A stretch of DNA of 34,412 nt from SFTJ01 sp051871515 (GTDB lineage: Bacteria; Bacteroidota; Bacteroidia; Bacteroidales; Muribaculaceae). The notes beneath the pieces are model-generated. The model worked only from the letters and a program-made list of their open reading frames with translations, did no database searches and had not been told where the DNA came from. The stretch spans positions 1 through 34,412 of the forward strand of contig JBJECY010000092.1 of NCBI GenBank assembly GCA_051871515.1, read 5' to 3'. Position numbers and translations under genes: made by a program. Of this stretch, positions 24,623-32,163 are shown in pieces (position 1 is the stretch's first letter; each line of letters begins with the position of its first letter).

Positions 24623-24934
24623 ATGACAAAAATAAGAACCGAAAAAAAGCAGAAAGCCGAGCTTTTAGTGTCGTGTCTTCGCAAGCATCAAGAGACGGCT
24701 CATGAACTTGGTATTTCTGACGAACAACTCAATGAACTTGAATCATTGGCAATAGAGCTCGGCAAACGCGACCTGGAATTGGAAGATATCCGCGCTAAGG
24801 TTAGCACAATGTCAAAGGCAACTCTTGAAAAAGAAATGGCTCTCAGCCATCTATTGTCTGAAATCAAGAAAGTTATTAAAAGCCACTTCGACCCGACCCT
24901 GTGGCTTACCTATGGTGTGCAAGACAAACGCTAA
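24623..24934 (+). CDS. Small coiled-coil protein of unknown function
   Basis: 103 residues, highly charged and helical, with heptad-like stretches (LNELESLAIELGKRDLELED, ATLEKEMALSHLLSEIKKVI) that suggest a coiled coil. The C terminus is less charged (SHFDPTLWLTYGVQDKR). No signal peptide or membrane segment, so cytoplasmic. I do not recognise the family. Support for a real gene: an ATG 43 bp after a full -7 box (TAAATTTG, 24573-24580, though no good -33), a good coding pattern, and a terminator-like hairpin 24 bp after the stop. It lies in AT-rich DNA between the tRNA and relic sequence, which suggests acquisition by transfer. A role cannot be assigned. Confidence 0.7.
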   Translation: MTKIRTEKKQKAELLVSCLRKHQETAHELGISDEQLNELESLAIELGKRDLELEDIRAKVSTMSKATLEKEMALSHLLSEIKKVIKSHFDPTLWLTYGVQDKR

Positions 24935-24957
24935 TAAGTTAACCAAATTTCCTTTAA

Positions 24958-24995
24958 AATAGGCCGGACATCAGTTGTCGGTCTATTGTTTTTTT
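24958..24995 (+). terminator. Terminator of the small coiled-coil gene
   Basis: A 12-13 bp stem with two G-U pairs (AATAGGCCGGACA against TGTCGGTCTATT) followed by GTTTTTTTG. It lies 24 bp after the stop codon at 24934. Confidence 0.75.
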
Positions 24996-25270
24996 GCTGT
25001 ACACATCGTGAATTTTGCCTCAATGTGCGCTAAAAGGGAATACTTCCATAAACAGTTTAACCGTCCCTTCAGCATATTTCACGGGGCTGAAAAGCCGAGT
25101 GGGCTAATTCCTCGCCCTGGGGGGCCGGCTCGTATGCCCATGGCGGTGTTTTGTCGGTTTGGGCGGACAGAGCGCTGGCTGTGGAACCTCCGATGCAATT
25201 ATAGTAATGCCTCTGAAGGAGGCGGGGTGCGGGCGGGGGTATTCAACGGGGTGGCGCTATCTTGCGTGGC

Positions 25271-25405
25271 ATGGATATTGGCTATGGGGGTTTGTACCAT
25301 CTCTACCGCATGACCACCGAGGAAGATGGTCACAGAGTGAGACTTCCACATCATGCTGTATATATCTTCTCAAATGGCAGAGAATCGGTGAAATATGCGT
25401 TCTGA
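25271..25405 (+). CDS. Possible 44-residue protein or C-terminal relic
   Basis: From the ATG at 25271 the frame reads MDIGYGGLYHLYRMTTEEDG and on through RLPHHAVYIFSNGRESVKYAF to a TGA. The composition looks protein-like, unlike the repetitive GC-rich upstream part of the same frame, which is open back to a TGA at 25214. It may be a small protein or the tail of a longer gene broken upstream. No family is recognised; an origin in a mobile element is inferred from context. Confidence 0.3.
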   Translation: MDIGYGGLYHLYRMTTEEDGHRVRLPHHAVYIFSNGRESVKYAF

Positions 25406-25438
25406 GGTGAATATCTAACACCAAAACTATAGTCGCTG

Positions 25439-25475
25439 GGCGGTGTGTCAAATTGCAAAAATTTGGCACACCGCC
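25439..25475. repeat. 37-nt near-perfect inverted repeat
   Basis: The 16-nt arms 25439-25454 (GGCGGTGTGTCAAATT) and 25460-25475 (AATTTGGCACACCGCC) pair fully with one G-U, loop GCAAA. There is no T tract on either side. It borders the palindrome cluster that starts at 25513 and may be a MITE-like or mRNA-end element. Confidence 0.7.
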
Positions 25476-25512
25476 TCAAAGTTTGTCATTCACCGTGGGC
25501 GTCAGTTTCCAT

Positions 25513-26250
25513 GTAGGGGCATTCGATATCCAAATTACATATATTAAATACCACGGCATACCGATTCCGGGCGTATTGCAATACGCCCAAAAACATACGC
25601 AAAATACAACTCGTTGTTCGGTTGCATCGCCGCAATTGTCAGTCACCGTGGGCGTTGTTTCCATGTAGGGGCGTATCGAATACGCCCGAAAACACCAACC
25701 ACGCCGAGGTCACCGGGCGTATTGTAATACGCCCAATTTTTTGGATTATAACACGTTAAACCCCAGCACACCGATTCCGGGCGTATTGCGATACGCCCGA
25801 AAACACCAACCACGCCGAAAATATCTGGGCATCAGTCACCACGCCGCGGTCACCGGGCGTATTGCTATACGCCCCTACAACATGGCATCCAGTATCCACC
25901 AATGTTTTGGATTTCACCGCATCAACACCACGGCATAACGATTTGGGCGTATGCGATACGCCCCTACAACATGGCATAATATACACCAATATTTTGGATT
26001 TCAACGCATCAACTCCCCAGCATACCGATTCGGGCGTATTGCTATACGCCCTTACAACAGGGCATCCGAAACTAAAATCACACATATTAATTACCCCGGC
26101 ATAACGATTCGGGCGTATTGCGATACGCCCCTACAACGTGGCATCCGATATCCAAATCACACGTATTAATTACCCGGGCATACCGATTCGGGCGTATTGC
26201 GATACGCCCCTACAACATGGCATCCGAAACCCAAATCACACATATTTAGA
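25513..26250. repeat. Cluster 2 of palindromic repeats, nine full copies and one partial
   Basis: Copies of the palindrome GGGCGTATTGCnATACGCCC lie at 25569-25588, 25665-25687, 25715-25734, 25779-25798, 25855-25878, 25945-25967, 26032-26055, 26111-26134 and 26190-26213, with a degenerate half at 25513-25520. The last three begin exactly 79 bp apart; this unit carries ACAACATGGCATCCGA, CACATATTAATTACCC and GGCATACCGATTC between palindromes. Earlier copies are spaced 76-96 bp apart with related text (ACCACGCCGCGGTCACCGGG). A second associated sequence, CACCGTGGGCGT followed by TTTCCATGTAGGGGC, occurs near 25490 and 25643. The element is shared with 5239-5655. Confidence 0.92.
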
Positions 26251-26257
26251 TGACACT

Positions 26258-26295
26258 AAATGCTGCGCTGTAGTTGGGGCTACGGCGCAGCATTT
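26258..26295 (-). terminator. Hairpin ending the mannan operon
   Basis: A 16-bp stem with one G-U pair: 26258-26273 against 26280-26295 (AAATGCTGCGC outside, GTAG/CTAC inside), loop TTGGGG. It lies 34 bp after the stop codon of the last operon gene. There is no T tract on the minus strand, so it may define the mRNA end by blocking exonucleases rather than by intrinsic termination. Confidence 0.6.
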
Positions 26296-26329
26296 GGTGT
26301 TTTGTGGGGGCCTTTTGGGCGGTTGCTGA

Positions 26330-28531
26330 TTAGTCTATGGCTTGGAGGTGTAATACTCGCGATGACAGGTCAACGCGTTGGTCTATGTCATAGAGCAGCG
26401 GCATCTCGAGGCCGTTGTTCATCAGGTATTCGCCTGAATACACTTTGTCCTGACAAGGGAGTGGCGTTTTGTCGATGCGGTTAAGCTCGCTAACGCGATA
26501 GTGCTTGCCGGCATCAAGTCCTGCCATTGGCACTCGCGGAATGTGCATGCCATAGAAATGTTCGGTTTTCCACCAGAAGAACACGGCATTGCGCTTGTCG
26601 GCGGTGACATACATCAGCGAAGCAGCGCCTTGGTTGTCGTAGGGCGAGAGCAGGCGATAAAGGTCGCCAAATTGCACCACCGGTCGGATGAGCTTATATT
26701 GCTCAATGGCTCGGCGGCAGAGGTCTTTCTCGTCGTCGGTCATGTTCTTTGGCTGAATCTCCATGCCAAGTCGTCCGCTCATTGCCACATCGATGCGATA
26801 TTTGAGGGGTACGATGCGATAGGTGTTGTGATTGGGCGAGGCAGCTATGTGCGATGCCATGGCAATGGCTGGGAAGAAATAAGAGGTGCCCCATTGCATA
26901 TACACGCGTTGCAAGGCATCGGTGTTGTCGCTCACCCAGAACTCGTCGAAATAGGGCAACACGCCATAGTTGGCACGACCGCCGCCACTGGCGCATGCCT
27001 GCATGGTGAGGTTGGGATATTTGCTGCGTATGCGTTGGCACACCTTCTCAAATCCGCGATGATACTCAATGTATAGGTGACTTTGATTGTCGGCGGTGAG
27101 ATAGTTTGAGCCGTGGTTGCTGATTTCCATGTTTGCATCCCATTTCACATAGTCAATTTCAGGATATTTGGTCATCAGCTCGTCAAAAAGATTCACGATG
27201 AAGTCTTGCACCTTGGGGTTTGCCAAGTCGAGCACCACTTGCGTGCCGCCACGTCCCTTGCGAAGCTCGCGTTTGGGCGCTGTGATTACCCAATCGGGGT
27301 GTTTCTCAAAGAGTTCGCTCGCGGTGTTTGCCATCTCAGGCTCATACCAGATTCCAAATTTTATGCCTTTCTGCTTGGCATGAGCAAGCAAACCGTCAAT
27401 GCCGTTGGGCAACTTGTTGCGGTCAACCACCCAATCGCCCAGCGAGGTGTTGTCGCGCAAACGAGGGTATTTGTCGCCAAACCAACCGTCGTCCATCACA
27501 AAGAGCTCGCCACCCATGGCGGCAATGTCGTCCATCATCTGGTGCATGCCAGCCTCGTTGATGTCGAAGTAAACGCCCTCCCAGCTGTTGAGCAGAATCT
27601 TGCGAGGGGTGTTGCCGTGGGCAAGTTTATAATCCCTACCCCAGCGATGGAAATTGCGGCTTACTCCGCTCAATCCCAAAGGGCTGAAGGTGAGTGCCAG
27701 TGGCGGAGTGACAAAGGTTTCGCCGCTACGCAAGTTGTATGCCGAGTTATCCTCGTTGATTCCGGCAAAGAAATGGTGATAATTGCTCTCATCGGTGTCG
27801 ATGCGCAAGCGATAATTGCCGCTGTAACACAACGCTGCGCCAATCACGCGACCGCTGTTTTCACGCGGCTTACCGTCGAGCGAGAACATCACCTCGGCAT
27901 GCGCCGTGTGCGAGTTGCGCACGCCGTCTTTGTTCTTAATCACTTTCATGCCTTGCTGCAAAGGTTCTTCACACAGGCGAGCCTCGTTTGCCCATTGTCC
28001 ATAGAGCGACGATAGCCACACATTGCCGCGGCGAATGGGCATATAGCCCGATGCAAATTGGTTGAGCGTGACAGGCTTTTTCTCGCCGTTGGTGATTTCG
28101 GTCCAAGTCTCAATCATGTCAACGGTGTTATACGCCTTGTAGCACACCTTCACGGTGAACGGATAGACCTTATCGCGGAGCGTCACCGTGGTGGTGGTGA
28201 ACTGGCTTGCCGACTCTTGCTTCACATCGTCAACCACCAGTTCGAGGGTCATATTGCCATCGTGATGTTTCACCGCAATGGCAGTCTCGGCGCTGCAACC
28301 AAGCCCATAGGCAGGATAGGCATCGTAATGAGCGCTCTCAGTGCCGCGCAACGCCCGGGCATCATCGTCGCTGAGCCGAGAACCAAAATAAAGCACCTTC
28401 AGATTGCCGCCTTCAGGTGCTGACAGCAGCAGCGACATGCCCGGAGTGGTGACATCGACATTTTGCGCAGCCATGCTGCTTGCCATAATGGCACAGATGG
28501 CAGCCGAAACAATATTTTTGATAATCTTCAT
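26330..28531 (-). CDS. GH36 alpha-galactosidase
   Basis: 733-residue exported retaining enzyme that removes alpha-1,6-galactose side chains, here probably from galactomannan or its oligosaccharides. Signal peptide at residues 1-22 (IVSAAICAIMASSMAA). The N-terminal beta-supersandwich (about 25-305) is followed by the TIM barrel and a C-terminal beta domain. GH36 landmarks: NSWEGVYFDI, FVMDDGWFG, GIWYEPEM, the nucleophile Asp465 in YVKWDAN, CASGGGRANYG (513-523) and the acid/base Asp535 in WVSDNTDA, all intact. It is the last gene of the mannan operon, 37 bp after the epimerase gene, and is followed by a hairpin and then palindrome cluster 2. Being exported while the epimerase and phosphorylase are not, it should act before uptake into the cytoplasm. 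Confidence 0.95.
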   Translation of the reverse strand: MKIIKNIVSAAICAIMASSMAAQNVDVTTPGMSLLLSAPEGGNLKVLYFGSRLSDDDARALRGTESAHYDAYPAYGLGCSAETAIAVKHHDGNMTLELVVDDVKQESASQFTTTTVTLRDKVYPFTVKVCYKAYNTVDMIETWTEITNGEKKPVTLNQFASGYMPIRRGNVWLSSLYGQWANEARLCEEPLQQGMKVIKNKDGVRNSHTAHAEVMFSLDGKPRENSGRVIGAALCYSGNYRLRIDTDESNYHHFFAGINEDNSAYNLRSGETFVTPPLALTFSPLGLSGVSRNFHRWGRDYKLAHGNTPRKILLNSWEGVYFDINEAGMHQMMDDIAAMGGELFVMDDGWFGDKYPRLRDNTSLGDWVVDRNKLPNGIDGLLAHAKQKGIKFGIWYEPEMANTASELFEKHPDWVITAPKRELRKGRGGTQVVLDLANPKVQDFIVNLFDELMTKYPEIDYVKWDANMEISNHGSNYLTADNQSHLYIEYHRGFEKVCQRIRSKYPNLTMQACASGGGRANYGVLPYFDEFWVSDNTDALQRVYMQWGTSYFFPAIAMASHIAASPNHNTYRIVPLKYRIDVAMSGRLGMEIQPKNMTDDEKDLCRRAIEQYKLIRPVVQFGDLYRLLSPYDNQGAASLMYVTADKRNAVFFWWKTEHFYGMHIPRVPMAGLDAGKHYRVSELNRIDKTPLPCQDKVYSGEYLMNNGLEMPLLYDIDQRVDLSSRVLHLQAID

Positions 28532-28568
28532 AGTGTATTACGTTTGAAAAACCTGATTTTCTGTTTGA

Positions 28569-29762
28569 TTATTCGCCAAGCACAGTGTACACTTCAAGGC
28601 ACATGCGCATGTTGTGGTAAGGGCACTTCCAGAAGCCAGCCTTGTCATCGGTGCGATTGACCGAGCCATCAGCTTGACGGCTCCAATACCACTCTCCGCC
28701 CTCGTTATCAACAATATTCTGCTTGATGTATTGCCACGTTTCAATTGCCATATCGGCAGCGCGGCTCACGCCATGAAACTTATAGAGATAGATTTGACCA
28801 ATCACGCACTCGGCTTGCACCCACCAATGCTTATCGTTGCAATAGCTGCCGTTGGCGTGACGCTCATAGAGCATTGAGCCATCGGTGCAACGCCCTTGCA
28901 GCGCGGCTTCAGCAATGCGGCGAGTGTGGGCAAGCGTCTTGCGCGTAAGCTCAGGGTCATTGAGCACCAACGCCGTTTCCATCAGCAGCCACGAAGCCTC
29001 AATATCGTGCCCAAACGATTGCTCGCCGTCGCGACGGTTCCAATCCTCATCGAAAAACAATCCCAGATGATGCGAACACCCATCTTCCATCACATCAAGG
29101 AAGATGTGCATCAGGTGCTCTATGGCGCTACGCAACTCAGGGTCTTTCCACACTCGGTAAAGGTTGGTGTAAGGCTCAATTATGTGCAGATGAGTGTTCA
29201 TGGTCTTTTTCTCGTTGGCATCCTTGTCGCTCAATCGCATATCGGCAATCTCGCCCCACGAGCGAGTGCAAGCCTCAATGTAACCGCCCTTCGCAAGGTC
29301 GCGGCTATGATTCTCAATGTCGTGAAACAACCTGATGGCATAGTCGAGAGCCTCGACATCGCCGGTGGCACGCACATATTCGCTAAGGCCGTAAATCACA
29401 AAGCCGATGGCATAGAACTGCTTCTTGGTGTCGAGCGGCTCACCACAGGCATCAAGCGACCAATAGATGCCGCCAAACTCCTTGTCATAGAAATTATCGA
29501 TGATGTAACGCTTGGCGCGGGTTGCCATATCAAGGTATTGCCGATTGCCGGTGACGCGGTAGGCGGCAGCAAAGCTCCACAGCAAGCGGCCATTGAGAAT
29601 GGCTCCCTTGGGAGCGTCAGCCACCAGACGGTCGTAGCCGTCACGGCGGCCATAAAAGCCGCCATGGGCATCATCAACCATCTTTTCCATCCAGTATGGC
29701 AAGATGTTCTGGGTCATGTTGCTCATCAACTCTTGGCGGAGCGTTTGCAATTGTTCATTCAT
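28569..29762 (-). CDS. Cellobiose/mannobiose 2-epimerase (AGE family)
   Basis: 397-residue cytoplasmic (alpha/alpha)6-barrel enzyme. In Bacteroides-type mannan catabolism it converts beta-1,4-mannobiose to 4-O-beta-mannosyl-glucose. Family motifs: KGAILNGRLLWSFAAAYR with the conserved Arg59, EFGGIYWSLDACG, QFYAIGFVIYGLSEY, NTHLHIIEPYTNLYRVW with His191, SFGHDIEASWLL with catalytic-type His252, KHWWVQAECVIG and WKCPYHNMRMCLE with His383. The two histidines correspond to the general acid/base pair of cellobiose 2-epimerases. Length matches the family (about 390-410). There is no signal peptide. The genes before (GH130) and after (GH36) are 38 and 37 bp away, so one transcript is likely. The GH130 neighbour makes mannobiose a better substrate guess than N-acyl-glucosamine, the other AGE activity. 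Confidence 0.95.
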   Translation of the reverse strand: MNEQLQTLRQELMSNMTQNILPYWMEKMVDDAHGGFYGRRDGYDRLVADAPKGAILNGRLLWSFAAAYRVTGNRQYLDMATRAKRYIIDNFYDKEFGGIYWSLDACGEPLDTKKQFYAIGFVIYGLSEYVRATGDVEALDYAIRLFHDIENHSRDLAKGGYIEACTRSWGEIADMRLSDKDANEKKTMNTHLHIIEPYTNLYRVWKDPELRSAIEHLMHIFLDVMEDGCSHHLGLFFDEDWNRRDGEQSFGHDIEASWLLMETALVLNDPELTRKTLAHTRRIAEAALQGRCTDGSMLYERHANGSYCNDKHWWVQAECVIGQIYLYKFHGVSRAADMAIETWQYIKQNIVDNEGGEWYWSRQADGSVNRTDDKAGFWKCPYHNMRMCLEVYTVLGE

Positions 29763-29800
29763 AATTTTTCATCTAAAGAGATTATGTGAAACATTCACTC

Positions 29801-30970
29801 TCACTTGCCCATCAAAGCAAGGTTTTTATCAATCAGGCTATTGAGCGTTTTCACCGATTGAGCGGTGGTTAGCCCATCAACAGGCGTGTTGAGGCAATAG
29901 TCCACAAGCTGATTTACGGTTGAGGTTGCCACATGCATGCGAGTGTCGCTCGAGGCATAGTAGATAAACACTTTGCCGTCGTCGTCAGCAATCCAGCCGT
30001 TGGTGAAAAGCACGTTCATCACGTCGCCAATATATTCCTCGCCCACAGGCGCCATGAAATAGCCACCGGGAGTGGCAATTTCGCGCCAAGGCTCATCGAG
30101 GGCAGTCATATACATATACAGCACATAACGCAAGCCCGAGGCGCAACCACGCACGCCATGCGCAAGGTGAAGCCACCCTTTGGGCGTTTTTATTGGATGA
30201 GGGCCCTCGCCGTTCTTAACCTCTTTGATGGTGTGATAATGCCTGCAATCAATGATGCGCTCCTCTTTGACCTCGGCATTGGTGATATCGTCAATCATCG
30301 CCCACCCAATGCCGCCGCCGCTGCCTGCATCAATAAAGCCGTCCTGCGGACGAGTGTATAACGCATATTTGCCATCAACGAACTCGGGGTGAAGCACCAC
30401 ATTGCGCTGCTGGCTCTTGCTCTTGAGGTCGGGCAGACGTTCCCAGTTCACCAAGTCTTTGGTGCGGGCAATGCCGCAAGTGGCAGTGGCAGCCGAGAGG
30501 TCGCCCGGGCAATCGGGGTCGTGACGCTCAACGCAGAATAACCCATAGACCCATCCATCCTCGTGAGCGGTGAGGCGCATATCGTAGATGTTGGTGGCAG
30601 GGTCATCAGTCTCAGGCATGGTGATGGGGTGATTGTGGAAACGGAAGTTGTCAACTCCGTTAGGGCTCTCGGCAAGCGCGAAAAACGACTTGCGGTCAGC
30701 GCCCTCAACACGCACCACCAGCACATATTTGCCATTCCACTTGATGGCACCCGAATTGAGCGTAGCATTCACGCCTATGCGCTCCATGAAATATGGGTTG
30801 GTTTCCTTATTATAGTCGTAACGCCAAAACGGAGGCGCCATTTGTGCTGTCAACACCGGATTCTCATATCGGCAAAAAATGCCGTTACCCTCTATTGGAG
30901 TGTTTTTTCGGGTCACAAGAGCCTCATACTCTTGTTCAACCATTGCTTTTCTCTCTTCAAATGTAGCCAT
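29801..30970 (-). CDS. GH130 4-O-beta-D-mannosyl-D-glucose phosphorylase
   Basis: 389-residue cytoplasmic enzyme that uses phosphate to split mannosyl-glucose into mannose-1-phosphate and glucose, conserving the bond energy. The five-bladed beta-propeller family is recognised from NPYFMERIGVNATLNSGAI, YVLVVRVEGADRKSFF, the catalytic Asp130 in NIYDMRLT, RNVVLHPEFVDGKYALYTRP, GEGPHPIKTPKGWLHLAHGV and FIYYASSDTRMHVATS. The long N-terminal helix (about residues 1-22) and the PHxIKTPKGWLHLAHG pattern point to subfamily 1, the mannosyl-glucose type, rather than the mannan-oligosaccharide phosphorylases. No signal peptide. It lies between the mannanase and the epimerase that makes its substrate (50 and 38 bp gaps). 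The pairing with the epimerase is the diagnostic context. Confidence 0.95.
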   Translation of the reverse strand: MATFEERKAMVEQEYEALVTRKNTPIEGNGIFCRYENPVLTAQMAPPFWRYDYNKETNPYFMERIGVNATLNSGAIKWNGKYVLVVRVEGADRKSFFALAESPNGVDNFRFHNHPITMPETDDPATNIYDMRLTAHEDGWVYGLFCVERHDPDCPGDLSAATATCGIARTKDLVNWERLPDLKSKSQQRNVVLHPEFVDGKYALYTRPQDGFIDAGSGGGIGWAMIDDITNAEVKEERIIDCRHYHTIKEVKNGEGPHPIKTPKGWLHLAHGVRGCASGLRYVLYMYMTALDEPWREIATPGGYFMAPVGEEYIGDVMNVLFTNGWIADDDGKVFIYYASSDTRMHVATSTVNQLVDYCLNTPVDGLTTAQSVKTLNSLIDKNLALMGK

Positions 30971-31020
30971 AGCAATTGTTTTATGGGGGATAAATTTATA
31001 AGAAAATTCACTTTTTGTGA

Positions 31021-32124
31021 TTATTTAATACTCTTCAGGTCTTTAGCAGTGATAATGCGCTCAGAGGCGATGAACTGCTTGAACGATGGCACCGAAGGAT
31101 GTCCCGGATAAGGAGCATAGAAATGTGTGGGCTTGTCGGCAGCGTTGCGCCATACCACCACATAGCAGATGGGATAATCGGCAATGGCAGGCAGCAGAAC
31201 TTGGGTCCACCAGTCAGCCATAGGGATTCCCTCCATCCCGGTTTCGGTGAAAGCCACCAGTTTGCCGTGGCTGCGAGCCGCCTCAACAGCCGAGCCAATC
31301 ACCTGCTCAACGCGCTTGCGATAAAGCTCCACGCCAGCTTCGGCATCGAAGTGATATACATCGCCACCCATTATGTCAACCAGCTCGTCGCCCGGATAAC
31401 GCTGCAAGTAGCTCTCAACGTCGCTCACATGGTCTTTGTCGGGCGAATAGGCCCACAACACGTTGTCGATGCCTTTTTCGTTGAACACCTCGCGAGTGAG
31501 CTGCCACAACGCCTTATATTCTTGCCCAGTGCAGAAATCATAGCCCCACCAAAACCAGCTGCCGGTGTGCTCGTGCCACGGGCGGAACACCACGCCAATG
31601 CGTTGACCATCGGCGTTGCGCACCGAGCCAAGGAAGTCGGCAACGCGGCCAATCCAAGCACGCAGCGTGTCGTTGAGCGCAGTGCCCTTTTCAAGGCAAC
31701 TTGCCACCACATTGCCGCCCTCGCAATTCCACGAGTCGCCTTTGGTGACAGGATTGCGCGGATGCCAGCTGACCGTGTTGATGCCGCCGCGAGCGTCTTG
31801 TGCCACCATTTGCCGGCGCATGAAGTCAAAGGGCACACCATCAAGATTATTGCTGCACTCCCATTCCATCATGCCCAAATCCCAATTGATGACAGCAGGA
31901 TAGTCGCCACACACGGCTTTCACATCCGAGGCATCGGGGGTGTAGCTCCACGTGTGACCGTAGGCAGTATCATCATGGTGCCCAAATGCCACCTTTCCGG
32001 CTTCAGCCACACGGGCAAGTCGCTCGGCAAGCGCTTGGGCAGGAGTGGTAGAGGGTGCAGTACCTGCACACGCGGCTAACAGGGGTATTGAGGCCATTAT
32101 TAATGCTAACTTAGTTATTTTCAT
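31021..32124 (-). CDS. GH26 endo-beta-1,4-mannanase, lipoprotein
   Basis: 367-residue retaining enzyme that cuts beta-1,4-mannan, probably releasing mannobiose. It has a lipoprotein signal with lipobox LAAC (Cys19). The residues after the Cys (AGTAPS) lack the acidic cluster typical of Bacteroidetes surface-export signals, so a periplasm-facing location is more likely than the cell surface (inference). GH26 landmarks: FGHHDDTAYGHTW, PAVINWDLG, GGINTVSWHPRNP, the acid/base Glu185 in VVFRPWHEHTGSWFWWG, NVLWAYSPDKD, GGDVYHFD and the nucleophile Glu294 in VAFTETGMEG. Catalytic sites are complete and there is no accessory carbohydrate-binding module. It is second in the operon, 39 bp after the GH3 gene and 50 bp before GH130. 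Confidence 0.96.
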   Translation of the reverse strand: MKITKLALIMASIPLLAACAGTAPSTTPAQALAERLARVAEAGKVAFGHHDDTAYGHTWSYTPDASDVKAVCGDYPAVINWDLGMMEWECSNNLDGVPFDFMRRQMVAQDARGGINTVSWHPRNPVTKGDSWNCEGGNVVASCLEKGTALNDTLRAWIGRVADFLGSVRNADGQRIGVVFRPWHEHTGSWFWWGYDFCTGQEYKALWQLTREVFNEKGIDNVLWAYSPDKDHVSDVESYLQRYPGDELVDIMGGDVYHFDAEAGVELYRKRVEQVIGSAVEAARSHGKLVAFTETGMEGIPMADWWTQVLLPAIADYPICYVVVWRNAADKPTHFYAPYPGHPSVPSFKQFIASERIITAKDLKSIK

Positions 32125-32163
32125 TGATTTATGTATTATTCTTAATTGCTTTCTGTTTTTATT

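Larger units (their letters stand above)
24996..25512. other. GC-rich relic region and long hairpin
   Basis: No intact gene. Between 25080 and 25310 the plus strand is unusually G-rich with overlapping open frames (for example 24975-25313, containing RWLWNLRCNYSNASEGGG). These read to me like text seen in Bacteroidales conjugative elements; this is memory and unverified. A small ORF at 25271-25405 and a hairpin at 25439-25475 complete the region. Confidence 0.45.

Noticed and set aside
24975..25313. A 112-codon plus-strand frame in the G-rich relic region.
   Set aside because: Its start overlaps the preceding terminator, its composition is driven by G-rich DNA, and two other frames are equally open; it is treated as relic sequence.
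25513..26250. A possible CRISPR array.
   Set aside because: The regions between palindromes are similar to each other rather than unique, spacing varies from about 50 to 96 bp, and no cas genes are present.
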